55,804 bases of DNA from Clostridiales bacterium (GTDB lineage Bacteria > Bacillota > Clostridia > Christensenellales > Aristaeellaceae): positions 1-55,804 of the forward strand of contig JALFVL010000008.1 in assembly GCA_022787165.1 (NCBI GenBank), in the 5' to 3' direction. Every line of letters starts with the position of its first letter. Position 1 is the first letter of the stretch. The notes below the pieces were generated by a model. That model ran no database searches and was not told the DNA's origin. It saw nothing but the letters and a program-made list of their open reading frames with translations. The position numbers and the translations under genes are program-made. Shown one piece after another: positions 9,917 through 18,608 of this stretch.

Positions 9917-10879
9917 TTACTCGGCCTCAATCGCGCGGGCCGCGAGCTCGTCGGAGAGGACAATGCCGAAGGATTCGAGCGCGGCGCTGTTGACGTACAG
10001 GCCCGGCTCGGTGATGATCTCGTAGGGGATCTCGCTGGCCTTCGCCTCGCCCTTGAGCACCTTCGCAGCCATCAGGCCGGTCTGGCGGCCGAGCGCGATG
10101 TAGTCAAGGCCCTCGGCGGCGACGCAGCCCAGCTTGACCTGCTCGATTTCGGAGCCGAAGACGGGCTTGCCGGCGGCATTGGCCTTGTCCAGCACGAGCG
10201 CGAGGGCGGCGACGACGGTGTTGTCGGTCAGGTTGGAGAGGCAGTCGACCTTAGGCAGCAGGGCGTCAAGCGCCAGCGGAATGTCGGCGGCAGTGCTCAC
10301 GCCGGACTCGACGATCTCAAGGCCGTAGGCCGGGGCGAGCTGCTTGTATTCCTCGATGGCGGAGATGGAATTGACCTCACTGGTCGTGTAGAGGATGCCG
10401 ACCTTGGTGGCGTCGGGAAGCATGGCGCGGATGGTCGCCAGCTGTGCCTCGATGGGCAGCGCGTCAGAGGTGCCGGTGATTTCGCCTGCGGGCGTACCCT
10501 CCTCAGAGACGAAGCCGGCGGCGACCGGGTCGGTCACGGCGGTGAAGATGACGGGCAGCTTGCCCTCGGCGGCATTGAAGCAGGCCTGCGCCATCGGGGT
10601 GGCGATGCCGACCATCATGTCGACGTTGGCGGCGGCGAACTGCGCGGCGATCTGCTGGGCGATGCCCATGTCGGCCTGGGCGTTCTGAAGATCGATCGTC
10701 AGGTTTTCTCCTTCGACGATCCCCGCCTCCGCCAGCCCGGCGACGAAGCCCTCATAGCAGTTGTCCAGCGAGCCATGCTGCGCGAATTGGCCGATGCCGA
10801 TGGTGTATCCTTCGGCGGTGGAAACGGCGGCGATGGCGAGAAGGGCGATGGCGGCGATGATGGCGATGATGCGTTTCAT
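9917..10879 (-). CDS. Tryptophan ABC transporter substrate-binding protein (TrpX-like)
   Basis: 320-aa binding protein of family PF04392. The signal peptide covers residues 1-22 (MKRIIA...AVSTA); the mature chain opens EGYTIGIGQFAQHGSLDNCYEGF, like its paralogue at 5132. Other family patches: GIATPMAQACFNA, ILYTTSEVNS and YIALGRQTGLMAAKVLKGE. AAGGAGG precedes the ATG. It is the first gene after the T-box leader (10951-11233) with a UGG specifier, so uptake should rise when tryptophanyl-tRNA is uncharged. The ligand is an inference from the T-box and the family. Confidence 0.9.
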   Translation of the reverse strand: MKRIIAIIAAIALLAIAAVSTAEGYTIGIGQFAQHGSLDNCYEGFVAGLAEAGIVEGENLTIDLQNAQADMGIAQQIAAQFAAANVDMMVGIATPMAQACFNAAEGKLPVIFTAVTDPVAAGFVSEEGTPAGEITGTSDALPIEAQLATIRAMLPDATKVGILYTTSEVNSISAIEEYKQLAPAYGLEIVESGVSTAADIPLALDALLPKVDCLSNLTDNTVVAALALVLDKANAAGKPVFGSEIEQVKLGCVAAEGLDYIALGRQTGLMAAKVLKGEAKASEIPYEIITEPGLYVNSAALESFGIVLSDELAARAIEAE

Positions 10880-10950
10880 GATGAGTTCCTCCTTGAGCTT
10901 GGTCGTTTGGTTTGCTGTGCCCAGTCGTGGGAAGCGGAGGGAGACTGGGG

Positions 10951-11233
10951 AAAAGAAAACGCCCCATGTTCCCTGAAGAACATGAGGCGGAAAACTCTTT
11001 CCGTGGTGCCACTCATCTTGGCCTTTCGGCCCGCTTACCCCGTACCAACATACGGTGCAGCCTGATAACGGGTCTGCGTCCCGTCCCGTCTACTAAGGCG
11101 AATGCCCGTTTGACAAGGCCCTCGGAAAGCCCATTTGAAAGATCCCCTATACCGCACTCCCAGCAACGGCGGCTCTCTGTGACAGGAGGATAACCTTCTA
11201 CTTCTCTTTCCTCAATCGGTTTGCTGTTTGATT
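10951..11233 (-). promoter_or_regulatory. T-box riboswitch with tryptophan (UGG) specifier
   Basis: Read on the minus strand from the promoter. Stem I base: GGAAAG (11206-11211) pairs with CTTTCC (11124-11129). The specifier loop has the AGTA element on its 5' side and CAAA-TGG-G on its 3' side, with the specifier at 11131-11133; the same spacing is seen in the B. subtilis glyQS T-box (GAAA-GGC-A). AGAGAG follows in the stem I apex. The region after stem I has the usual AGTAGACGGG...CCCGTTATC pattern. The T-box sequence GAGTGGCACCACGG lies at 11001-11014, followed by the terminator CGCCTCATGTTC/GAACATGGGGCG and TTTTCTTTT (10951-10989). Uncharged tRNA(Trp) should favour antitermination. Confidence 0.9.
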
Positions 11234-11239
11234 GGTTGC

Positions 11240-11268
11240 ATTATAGCGCGCCCTTTTGGCGTTGTCAA
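11240..11268 (-). promoter_or_regulatory. Promoter of the T-box-controlled ABC operon
   Basis: On the minus strand TTGACA (11263-11268), a 17-nt spacer and TATAAT (11240-11245): both hexamers are consensus. Predicted start of transcription is near 11233, at the head of the T-box. Confidence 0.9.
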
Positions 11269-11498
11269 CCCCATATCTCGTTTTTTTGTTTTTTTCGGGC
11301 AGGTTGCCCTGAACGGGAGGGGAAAACTGGGCGGCCTGGCGCAGGAAAGGCGAAAAGGCAAGAGGAAACTTGACAAAATGTCATGATGGAAAGAGAAGCA
11401 GGTGTTTGGGGCCGGCTCTAAAAGGAGGGCGCGTCGCTTTCAGGGCGGCAAGCGTCCGGCTTTTAAAGGCCAATTTATCAGACAACAGCTGTGAGCGC

Positions 11499-11527
11499 TT
11501 GAAGCGCCATGCAAATTATGATATAAT
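11499..11527 (+). promoter_or_regulatory. Promoter of the aminotransferase gene, with a palindrome over the -35
   Basis: TTGAAG (11499-11504), 17 nt, TATAAT (11522-11527). A perfect inverted repeat GCGCTT-G-AAGCGC (11495-11507) covers the -35 box and could be an operator. The rest of the 11270-11490 stretch holds poly-T runs and no gene. Confidence 0.7.
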
Positions 11528-11589
11528 GGTTCCGTTAATTTGGGATGATGTCTTTTTCATTCCAGTATACCCGGCGGGAGGAACAGAGA

Positions 11590-12768
11590 ATGAGCGAATT
11601 CAAGGCGAGAGAGGCGTGGATGCCCTTTTGCATTCCGGATATCAGCGATGCAGAAATCGCTGCAGTCAGCGAGGCTGTGCGTTCCGGCTGGTGGGCGAAG
11701 GGGCCGCGTACCCTCGAGTTTGAAAAGCGCTTTGCGGAATATGTTGGGGCGAAGCACTGCATCGGGGTCAATTCCTGCACGGCGGCGCTCCACCTGGCGC
11801 TGATGACGGCGGGGATCGGCCCGGGTGACGAGGTCATCACCACGCCTCTGACCTTCGCCTCCACGGCCAATACCATCCTGCATGTCGGCGCGACGCCCGT
11901 CTTCGCGGATATCGATCCCGACACCGGTCTGATTGATCCTGACGAGATCGAGCGGCGCGTCACGCCCAGGACCCGCGCGGTCGTTCCCGTGCATTATTCC
12001 GGTCTGGCGGCTGACCTGGGGCGCATTTCCAAAATCTGCGACGAGCACGACCTTTTCCTCTCCGAGGACGCGGCGCACGCGGTCGAGACGCGCTATGGCG
12101 GCGAGTTGATCGGCCATCATCCGCGCAATGCCGTCTCCTATTCCTTCTATGCGACCAAGAATCTTGCCTGCGGCGAGGGCGGTGCGCTGGTGACGGACGA
12201 CGACGAGATCGCGGCGAAGGCGCGCGTGCTCTCCTGCCACGGCATGAGCTCCGGCTCTTGGAACCGCTACGGCAAGGACGGCTCCTGGCGCTATGACATC
12301 GAGGAGCCAGGCTACAAATACAACATGTTTGATATTCAGGCGGCGCTGGCGACAACCCAGCTTGCGCGCATTGAGGATATGCAGCGCCGCCGCTTTGAGG
12401 CTGTTCGCGTCTATGAGGAGGCCTTCGCGGGGGTGCCCGAGCTCCGGCTGCAGAAGACGCCGGACTACTGCCACCACAGCCGCCATCTCTACGTCCTTCG
12501 CGTCGTGCCGGAGCGGCTGACGATCTCCCGCGACCGCTTCATCGACGAACTCAAGGCGCGCAACGTCGGCGTCAGCGTCCACTTCATCGCGCTGCACACG
12601 ATGAGCGCCTACGCCAGGCGCTTTGGCTACAGGCCGGAGGACTACCCGAAGGCCTATGCCTTCTCCGAAAGCGAGATTTCGCTGCCGATGTACTCCAATC
12701 TCGGCGCGGAGAATGCGGCGTATGTGGCGGACGCAGTGCTCGACGTCGTGAGCAAATTCAAAAGGTGA
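11590..12768 (+). CDS. DegT/DnrJ/EryC1/StrS-family PLP aminotransferase
   Basis: Sugar aminotransferase fold (type I PLP). The start at 11590 follows GGGAGGA and is preferred to an ATG at 11545 inside the leader. The 392-aa chain shows NSCTAALHLAL (PLP phosphate contact), TPLTFASTANTI, the aspartate patch SEDAAHA (about 158-164) and the Schiff-base lysine Lys190 in SFYATKNLACGEGG. Family members aminate keto-sugar nucleotides for glycan or lipopolysaccharide synthesis. No other nucleotide-sugar gene lies nearby and the gene is monocistronic, so the substrate cannot be named. Confidence 0.9.
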   Translation: MSEFKAREAWMPFCIPDISDAEIAAVSEAVRSGWWAKGPRTLEFEKRFAEYVGAKHCIGVNSCTAALHLALMTAGIGPGDEVITTPLTFASTANTILHVGATPVFADIDPDTGLIDPDEIERRVTPRTRAVVPVHYSGLAADLGRISKICDEHDLFLSEDAAHAVETRYGGELIGHHPRNAVSYSFYATKNLACGEGGALVTDDDEIAAKARVLSCHGMSSGSWNRYGKDGSWRYDIEEPGYKYNMFDIQAALATTQLARIEDMQRRRFEAVRVYEEAFAGVPELRLQKTPDYCHHSRHLYVLRVVPERLTISRDRFIDELKARNVGVSVHFIALHTMSAYARRFGYRPEDYPKAYAFSESEISLPMYSNLGAENAAYVADAVLDVVSKFKR

Positions 12769-12785
12769 ATCGTTTTCTCTCCTTC

Positions 12786-12818
12786 AAGCGGCTGGCCCGG
12801 CAGGGCGGCCGCTTATTT
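12786..12818 (+). terminator. Terminator after the aminotransferase
   Basis: AAGCGGC pairs with GCCGCTT around an internal G/C-rich loop, followed by ATTTGT; a modest T tract. Confidence 0.55.
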
Positions 12819-12825
12819 GTATATG

Positions 12826-12852
12826 TGAAAACCCCCGCATTGGGCGGGGGTT
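12826..12852 (-). terminator. Terminator of the amylosucrase-like gene
   Basis: On the minus strand AACCCCCGCC pairs with GCGGGGGTT, followed by TTTTCAC. The 130 nt up to the gene's stop hold nothing else recognisable. Confidence 0.75.
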
Positions 12853-12984
12853 CAGAAAGGCGCGACAAGCCCGTTTGCCCTGTGCCGGCACGGGGCAGGG
12901 CATGAAAAGCGTTGCATGAAGGAAAACGAATGCGCAGGAATGCCTTCGTGCATGCGGCGCGGGATTGCCGGGCGCATATCGTGT

Positions 12985-14820
12985 TTAGCCCCTCTTGGGA
13001 CTGTCCGCTTTTTTCAGCCAGAAGGTGCCGTAGCCGGGGAGATGGATATCCCCCAAATCAATCCTGTCTCCGGAAATCAAATCCACCGCCTCGCCTTCCT
13101 CAAGCGCGCAGATTTCGGGTTCACTGGAGAAGTTGAACAGCAGAAGCAGAGTCTCATCCTGATCAGCTCTGGAGACAGCCAAGACCCGGTTGCTGCCGGT
13201 ATCCGGAACAGAGACAACGGCATCGGCCCGGAAGGCGGCGTGCTCTGCGCGAATCGCTTCCAGCCTGCGCAGCAGGGAAAAGAGCCTGCCCTGTACGGAA
13301 GCGGGGTCCTTTCGAAGCGCGGCCTTCTCCCAGTTGAAGCTTCCCCGATGCAGGTAACGGCTGTCCGCGCGCTTGTCGGGATCAAGATGATAGGTGTTGT
13401 CGTTGAGCTGGCCCACTTCGTCGCCGCTGTAAAGGACGGGGATGCCGCTCTGGGTCAGCATCCAGGCATGGAGCATCACGTCGCAGGCGAGGGCCAGTTC
13501 CGTTTCCCCTGAAGTCCGGGCAGACTCCAGGCCGCACAGAGAGGCGGTGGTGCCGCAGAGACGAGCGTCGCCCAGCCGGGGATCATCGTTGTACAGCTCG
13601 CCCCGGGAAGGACTGCCCGGCCACTTCCCGGTGAACCAATCGTTCAAAAACCGCTTGTGGGGCACCTCCTCCATGCCAAACTGCCTCAGCCACGGGTAAT
13701 CCAATCCCCAGCCGATGTCGTCATGGCAGCGCAGATAATTCTGGAACAGACAATCCGCCGGCAGGGCGATGATCTGCTCGAGCTGGTGGCGCAGCAGCCG
13801 CACATCCCGGGTCGCGAGCGTGTGCCATGTGGTTGCCATCGTCGTGACGTTGTAGAGCATGTGGCACTCGGGGCTTTCCTGACTTCCGAAATACGGCATG
13901 ACCTTGGCGGGCTCCATGACCACCTCACCCAGCAAAAGAACGGAGGGGCACACAATCTCGCAGGTCAGCCGCATCAGCCGAACCAGGACATGAACCTGGG
14001 GCAGATTGCGGCAGGAGGTGCCAAGCTCCTTCCAGATATAGGGAACCGCGTCCAGACGAATCACGTTAATGCCCCGGTTCGCAAGGTAGAGCATATTCTC
14101 CGTCATGTCGTTGAACACCATGGGGTTGGCGTAATTCAGATCCCACTGATAGGGATAGAAGGTGGTCATGACGACCTTCCCGCAATCCTCCTGCCATGTG
14201 AAGTTGCCCGGGGCGGTGGTGGGAAACACCTGAGGCACCGTTTGCTCGTAGCGGTTGGGCTCATCCCAGCTGTCATAGAAGAAGTAGCGGCTCTGCGCCA
14301 CCGGATCTCCGGCTTTTGCCGCCTTCGCCCAGGCGTGATCCTCGCTGGTGTGGTTCATCACAAAATCCAGGCACAGGCTGATGCCCCTTTCACGGCAGTC
14401 ATCTGCAAGCGCCTCCAGATCGTCCATGGTTCCCAGCTCGGGCTGGACGCTGCGAAAATCCGCCACGGCATATCCGCCGTCGCTGCGGCCCTTGGGGCTT
14501 TCCAGCAGAGGCATCAGGTGGAGGTAATTGACGCCGCATTCCTCAAGATAGGGGAGCTTTCCGCGAACGCCCTGCAGGTTTCCCGCAAAGGCATTCACAT
14601 ACAGCATCATGCCCATCAATTTGTTGGAGCGGAACCAATCCGGCTCGGCAAGGCGCTTTTCATCCAAAAAGCGCAGGGAAGCCTTGCGGCTGTTGTAGCA
14701 GCGCTCCAGCATGCCGCAGAAATAATCGAAGGCGGCCATGTCGCTGTGATACAGTTCGCAATAGAGCTGCTTCAGCTCTGTATATCGCGCAGAGAGACGT
14801 TTGGAAAACACGGAATCCAT
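12985..14820 (-). CDS. Amylosucrase-like GH13 glycoside hydrolase
   Basis: Cytoplasmic alpha-glucan enzyme of GH13 subfamily 4 type. 611 aa, with no signal peptide. Catalytic residues are visible: nucleophile Asp257 (INVIRLDAVPY), acid/base Glu299 (LLLGEVV) and a transition-state Asp at 367/368 (RCHDDIGWG). The 42-residue distance between nucleophile and acid/base equals that in Neisseria amylosucrase (Asp286, Glu328), and CLDFVMNHTSEDHAWA is the family's region I. Likely reaction: transfer of glucose from sucrose to glucan, or sucrose hydrolysis. Its codon use seems somewhat less GC-rich than the neighbours, which may mean transfer. It has its own weak promoter and terminator and no visible partner. 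Confidence 0.85.
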   Translation of the reverse strand: MDSVFSKRLSARYTELKQLYCELYHSDMAAFDYFCGMLERCYNSRKASLRFLDEKRLAEPDWFRSNKLMGMMLYVNAFAGNLQGVRGKLPYLEECGVNYLHLMPLLESPKGRSDGGYAVADFRSVQPELGTMDDLEALADDCRERGISLCLDFVMNHTSEDHAWAKAAKAGDPVAQSRYFFYDSWDEPNRYEQTVPQVFPTTAPGNFTWQEDCGKVVMTTFYPYQWDLNYANPMVFNDMTENMLYLANRGINVIRLDAVPYIWKELGTSCRNLPQVHVLVRLMRLTCEIVCPSVLLLGEVVMEPAKVMPYFGSQESPECHMLYNVTTMATTWHTLATRDVRLLRHQLEQIIALPADCLFQNYLRCHDDIGWGLDYPWLRQFGMEEVPHKRFLNDWFTGKWPGSPSRGELYNDDPRLGDARLCGTTASLCGLESARTSGETELALACDVMLHAWMLTQSGIPVLYSGDEVGQLNDNTYHLDPDKRADSRYLHRGSFNWEKAALRKDPASVQGRLFSLLRRLEAIRAEHAAFRADAVVSVPDTGSNRVLAVSRADQDETLLLLFNFSSEPEICALEEGEAVDLISGDRIDLGDIHLPGYGTFWLKKADSPKRG

Positions 14821-15057
14821 AGCATTTTCTCCAATCTTTACGCAAACCTCGCGTTGGGTGACTGCGGATGCGGTACCGGGGCTTTCCTAGTCCTCTCCAA
14901 CGCCTTCATCCGACGGCTTGAACCAGCAATGAAGCGGATGCCTTCGCGGCGATTCGCTGCTCCCGCTCGCGGGAGGGTCGTGCGCCCCCGCGCCGCAGAG
15001 CAGACCGATGACCGGCCGCTGCTTTGGCCCGGAGTGCCGCCTTTGCTGGACGCATTC
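14821..15057 (-). other. Untranslated leader of the amylosucrase-like gene
   Basis: About 240 nt between the predicted promoter and the ATG. It contains a perfect hairpin CTCCCGC-TC-GCGGGAG (14960-14975) and other GC-rich stems. A 79-codon minus-strand reading frame (14887-15126) crosses it but starts upstream of the -10 box and resembles no family I recognise. No known riboswitch core was identified. Confidence 0.4.
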
Positions 15058-15086
15058 ATTATACCAGCTAATGGTCGCCGTGTATA
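15058..15086 (-). promoter_or_regulatory. Possible promoter of the amylosucrase-like gene
   Basis: On the minus strand TATACA (15081-15086), 17 nt, TATAAT (15058-15063). The -10 is perfect; the -35 is poor. Confidence 0.5.
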
Positions 15087-15167
15087 CTGCGATTTCGTCA
15101 TTCGTTTCTGAGCTCATCCTGTCCATCCGGCGCCCGCCCGGAGGAATGCGAGCGCCTGCAAGGCCTG

Positions 15168-15908
15168 TCAGCCCTGCGCGCGCATGCGCGCCTCGCGCTC
15201 CTGAATATAGGCGTCAAAGCGCTCGAACGTCAGGTTGACGATCAGCTCCGGCGGAAAGCCGATCTCCCGGAGCATCGCGAGGGCTTTGGGCACCTCGCCG
15301 ATGTTCGCGGAGAAATGCGCGTCGCTGTCGACACACACGCGAACGTCGTAGCGCATGCACAGCTGCGCGATCCTGCGGCAGGCGCCGTCGCAGCCGGGGC
15401 GCGCGACGAAGGAGTTGTTGTTGATTTCGATGAGCCGGCCGCGCTCCGCTGCGGCGCGCACGAGCCGTTCCTCATCCACGGGGTAGGCGGGAATGCCAGG
15501 GTGGCCGATCAGATCGACGCAGGCGTGATCCATCGCGCGGATGTAGGCCTCGGTGTGCGCATCCCGGTCGAGCACGGGCATGACGTTCTTGTGCATGCTC
15601 GCGATGCCGAAGCGGATATGGGGGAACGCGCTGGGCGGGTAGTCATCCAGATGGCCCTGCGTGTCCCAGAGGTTGAACTCCATGCCCGGGTAAACGCGCA
15701 CGCCGGCGATCTCTTCGGGCAGCTGGGAAAAGGACCAGGGCGCCCAGATGGTGCCCGTGCCCTTCATGCGGGAGCCGTGGTCGGTCATGCAGATGGCCCG
15801 GATACCCTTGGCGGCTGCTGCGGCGCAGTTCTCCTGCAGGGTCGACCAGGCGTGGCCGGACATGACGGTATGGGTGTGCGCGTCGACTTCAATGCGGATA
15901 TCCTTCAT
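15168..15908 (-). CDS. PHP-domain phosphoesterase (YcdX/HisK-like)
   Basis: Metal-dependent phosphatase of the PHP superfamily, 246 aa. The metal ligands are in place: DAHTHT at residues 9-14, MTDHG, a Glu in YPGMEFN, the GIASMHKN histidine, LIGHPG, and VDSDAH near residue 195. The family includes histidinol phosphatase, YcdX and PolC-associated PHP domains; the free-standing form seen here is most like the YcdX group, whose natural substrate is usually not known. Stop and start are clean, with TCATGATGAAAACTCC upstream giving a GGAG ribosome site. It is transcribed away from the frl-type operon. Confidence 0.85.
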   Translation of the reverse strand: MKDIRIEVDAHTHTVMSGHAWSTLQENCAAAAAKGIRAICMTDHGSRMKGTGTIWAPWSFSQLPEEIAGVRVYPGMEFNLWDTQGHLDDYPPSAFPHIRFGIASMHKNVMPVLDRDAHTEAYIRAMDHACVDLIGHPGIPAYPVDEERLVRAAAERGRLIEINNNSFVARPGCDGACRRIAQLCMRYDVRVCVDSDAHFSANIGEVPKALAMLREIGFPPELIVNLTFERFDAYIQEREARMRAQG

Positions 15909-16041
15909 GATGAAAACTCCTTCCGGGCCCGAAAGGGCGTTCGACGGCGGGAAAAAGATGAATGCCGGTCATGGACGGCGTGAAATCCGGACACATGACT
16001 GTAGAAATTTGACAGTTTTGAGAAAAAATATCGAAAAGCTA

Positions 16042-16115
16042 TTGACAGAAGCCCCGCCATCATGTAGTATTACGACATAAGATGTCATAAGACATTATAT
16101 ACTGGATTATGACAT
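16042..16115 (+). promoter_or_regulatory. Promoter of the Amadori operon with clustered GACAT half-sites
   Basis: TTGACA (16042-16047), 17 nt, TAGTAT (16065-16070). Just downstream are four copies of GACAT in alternating orientation: 16074-16078, inverted at 16082-16086, 16091-16095 and 16111-16115. The first pair makes the palindrome GACAT-AAG-ATGTC. They cover the start of transcription and are good candidates for operators of the GntR/UTRA regulators encoded at the operon's end. Confidence 0.7.
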
Positions 16116-16158
16116 TGCGCAAGGCATACTGTGCATTTTGTGAAGGAGGATGTTTCGC

Positions 16159-17250
16159 ATGAATCAGGATCAGGTCAAGCAGCTGAACGAGGCCCTCGAG
16201 GCAGTCAAGGGACACGAAATCGAGAACATCTATTTTGTGGCCTGCGGCGGCTCCAAGGCGATCTTCGACCCCGCTCAGTATATCTTTGACCGGGAGTCGG
16301 CGATTCCGACGTTTGTCTTCAACGCCAATGAGTTTATCCACCGCTGCCCGAAGGGCCTTGGCCCCAAGAGCCTCGTGGTGACCTGCTCGCATTCCGGCAA
16401 CACGCTGGAGACCACCCGCGCCACCCAGCTGGCGAACGACAAGGGCGCGCTGACGATCAGCTTCTCCTTTAAGGTGGATTCCCCGCTGTGGAACGCGACC
16501 CAGCATCCGATCTCCTACACCTGGGGCCCCGAGTCCGACCCGGGCGACAGCAACAACGGCATGCTCTTCCGCCTCGTCTTTGGCATTCTCAACGTGCTCA
16601 GCCCGAACGAAAAGTATGAGCGCGCGATCAAGTGCTGCGACGAGCTGGGCAAGGTCTTTGCCGCGAACAAGGAAAAGTTTGCCGAGAGCGCGAAGGCCTT
16701 CGGCGCCAAGTACAAGAACAACAAGCTCATCTACACGATGTCCTCCGGCCCCTGCTACGGCGTCGCGTATTCCTTCGCGATCTGCCTGCTCCAGGAGATG
16801 CAGTGGGTGCATTCTGAGCCGATCCACTCCGGCGAGTTCTTCCACGGCCCGTTTGAGGTGACCGACGCCGACGTGCCCTTCATCATCCTCAAGAACTACG
16901 GCAAGGACTGCGACGAGAACGTCAAGGCGAACTGGATCACCGAGTATGGCGCGGATTACAAGCGCCCGCTCGTGGCGATTGACAGCGCCATCGGTGCCTA
17001 CAGCGACGAGATCGACGGCGAGACCCGCGTGCTGGATGTGCGCGCCGAGGCCTTCTGCAACCGGTTCTCCGAGCATGTGATCCCGGTGGACTGCAACGAG
17101 TTCGACATGACCGGGATCGACGAGGATCTGCGCAAGTATTTCGCCGTGCTCGTCGCGGGCGTCGTGCTGCGCAGCTACGCCGATGCGCTGGCCTATCATC
17201 GCGGCCATCCGCTCTCCGTCCGCCGTTATATGTGGTGCATGGAGTATTGA
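16159..17250 (+). CDS. SIS-domain Amadori-product deglycase (FrlB-like)
   Basis: Predicted to cleave a 6-phosphorylated Amadori compound (for example fructoselysine 6-phosphate) to glucose 6-phosphate and the free amine. 363 aa with two SIS domains: IENIYFVACGGSKAIFDPAQY at the N terminus, TCSHSGNTLETT for sugar-phosphate binding, and HSGEFFHGPFEV, as in FrlB. The C terminus HPLSVRRYMWCMEY parallels E. coli FrlB's RRYYGGLVEY. The start at 16159 is preferred to 16150, which directly abuts the AAGGAGG site. It is the first gene of an operon in the order deglycase, binding protein, permeases, kinase, GntR, matching frlB-O-N-M-D-R of Bacillus. The amino-acid part of the substrate is not determined. 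Confidence 0.85.
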   Translation: MNQDQVKQLNEALEAVKGHEIENIYFVACGGSKAIFDPAQYIFDRESAIPTFVFNANEFIHRCPKGLGPKSLVVTCSHSGNTLETTRATQLANDKGALTISFSFKVDSPLWNATQHPISYTWGPESDPGDSNNGMLFRLVFGILNVLSPNEKYERAIKCCDELGKVFAANKEKFAESAKAFGAKYKNNKLIYTMSSGPCYGVAYSFAICLLQEMQWVHSEPIHSGEFFHGPFEVTDADVPFIILKNYGKDCDENVKANWITEYGADYKRPLVAIDSAIGAYSDEIDGETRVLDVRAEAFCNRFSEHVIPVDCNEFDMTGIDEDLRKYFAVLVAGVVLRSYADALAYHRGHPLSVRRYMWCMEY

Positions 17251-17266
17251 TCCCCTGCGAATTTCA

Positions 17267-17290
17267 GACCGTCGCCGGGCGGCGGCGGTC
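17267..17290 (+). terminator. Intercistronic hairpin between deglycase and binding protein
   Basis: GACCGTCGCC pairs with GGCGGCGGTC around GGGC (10 bp, one wobble). TTGAAAA follows, without a true T tract; likely an expression-balancing structure. Confidence 0.5.
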
Positions 17291-17341
17291 TTGAAAAGGG
17301 AAGACTCGTCTTTCCGCAGAATACATTTGGGAGGTCTGAAC

Positions 17342-18598
17342 ATGAAAAGACGCATTGCTCTGGCTCTGGCGCTGGCGATCTGCCTGACGCTGGTATGCTC
17401 CGTCGCCCTGGCCGACAAGGTGACTGTCAACTTCTTCCATCGCTGGCCCAACGAGCCGAAGAACAGCTACATCAACGGCCTCATCGAGGAGTTCGAAGCG
17501 GCGAATCCCGACATCGACATCGTCTCTGACTGCGTGCTCAACGACTCCTACAAGGAAAAGATCCGCGTGCTCGTCTCCACCGACGATCTGCCCGACGTGT
17601 TCTTCTCCTGGTCCGGCGCCTTTGGCGAGAACCTGACCAAGTCCGGCCGCGTGCTCCCGCTCGACGACGTCCTCGCCGCCGATCCCGAGTGGGCCAGCCA
17701 GATCGTCGAGAGCCAGTGGGCTCCGTTCAACTACAGCGGCAAGCAGTATGGCACGCCGTGGTCCATGGACGGCAAGGCGTTCTTCTACAACGTCGACGTG
17801 TTCAACGAGCTGGGCCTGACGGTTCCGACCACGCTCTCCGAGCTCTACGCCGTCTGTGAAACCCTGAAGGAGAACGGCTATGACGAGCCGATTTCCGCCG
17901 GCTTCTCCGCGCAGTGGGCCGTCTCCCACTACCTGGGCACCATCTGCCAGCGCGTGGTTGATCCTGAGGTTCTGGCCAACGACTACATGAACGGCGGCGA
18001 CTTCAGCGATCCGGCCTACATCACCGCGCTCAACATCTTCAAGGATCTGGGCCAGTACATGACCGCCGATCCCTGCTCCGTCGACCATGAGTTCGCCCGC
18101 AATGCGTTCATCATGGAGGTTTCCCCGATCTGCTACATGCAGCTCGCCGAGATCAAGTATCTGCGCGACGACGCCGAGTTCGAGTACAGCTTCTTCAACT
18201 TCCCGGCTGTCGAGGATGGCAAGGGCGATCCGGGCCAGCTCACCGGCGCGCCGGAGGGCATGATGATCTCCGCGACGGCTGAGCCGGCTGTTCAGGAGGC
18301 TGCGATCAAGTTCATGAAGTTCGTTATCTCCAAGGAAGGCGGCTACAACCTCATCGCCAAGACCGGCGAGATCTCCTGCGTGAAGGGCGCCTGGGACGAG
18401 ACCAACTGCGACGCCAAGCAGCTGGAGGCTATCGACCTGATCCTGGCTTCGACCCAGCCGGCCGTCTGGCAGGACTGCGCGACCGACGCGACCATCGCCA
18501 ACGCGTTCATGGCAGGCGGCCAGCTGCTGCTGACCGGCGACATGACGGCTGAGGATGTCATGGCGTCCGTGCAGACCGCCGCCGCGGCGCTCAAGTAA
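17342..18598 (+). CDS. Family 1 extracellular solute-binding protein (FrlO-like)
   Basis: Binding protein of a carbohydrate-type ABC importer. 418 aa; signal peptide residues 1-24 (MKRRIALAL...VALA), then DKVTVNFFHRW and a type I SBP fold with WSGAFGENL, YGTPWSMDGKAFFYNVD and GAPEGMMISA. The start at 17342 follows GGGAGG and gives the signal peptide; a longer upstream frame is rejected. By position it corresponds to frlO and should bind the Amadori compound. It is flanked by hairpins on both sides, consistent with higher expression than the permeases. Confidence 0.88.
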   Translation: MKRRIALALALAICLTLVCSVALADKVTVNFFHRWPNEPKNSYINGLIEEFEAANPDIDIVSDCVLNDSYKEKIRVLVSTDDLPDVFFSWSGAFGENLTKSGRVLPLDDVLAADPEWASQIVESQWAPFNYSGKQYGTPWSMDGKAFFYNVDVFNELGLTVPTTLSELYAVCETLKENGYDEPISAGFSAQWAVSHYLGTICQRVVDPEVLANDYMNGGDFSDPAYITALNIFKDLGQYMTADPCSVDHEFARNAFIMEVSPICYMQLAEIKYLRDDAEFEYSFFNFPAVEDGKGDPGQLTGAPEGMMISATAEPAVQEAAIKFMKFVISKEGGYNLIAKTGEISCVKGAWDETNCDAKQLEAIDLILASTQPAVWQDCATDATIANAFMAGGQLLLTGDMTAEDVMASVQTAAAALK

Positions 18599-18608
18599 AG
18601 ACTGCTTT

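Noticed and set aside
14887-15126. 79-codon minus-strand frame upstream of the amylosucrase-like gene
   Set aside because: It starts upstream of the predicted -10 box, has no ribosome site or family resemblance, and its composition is like other shadow frames.
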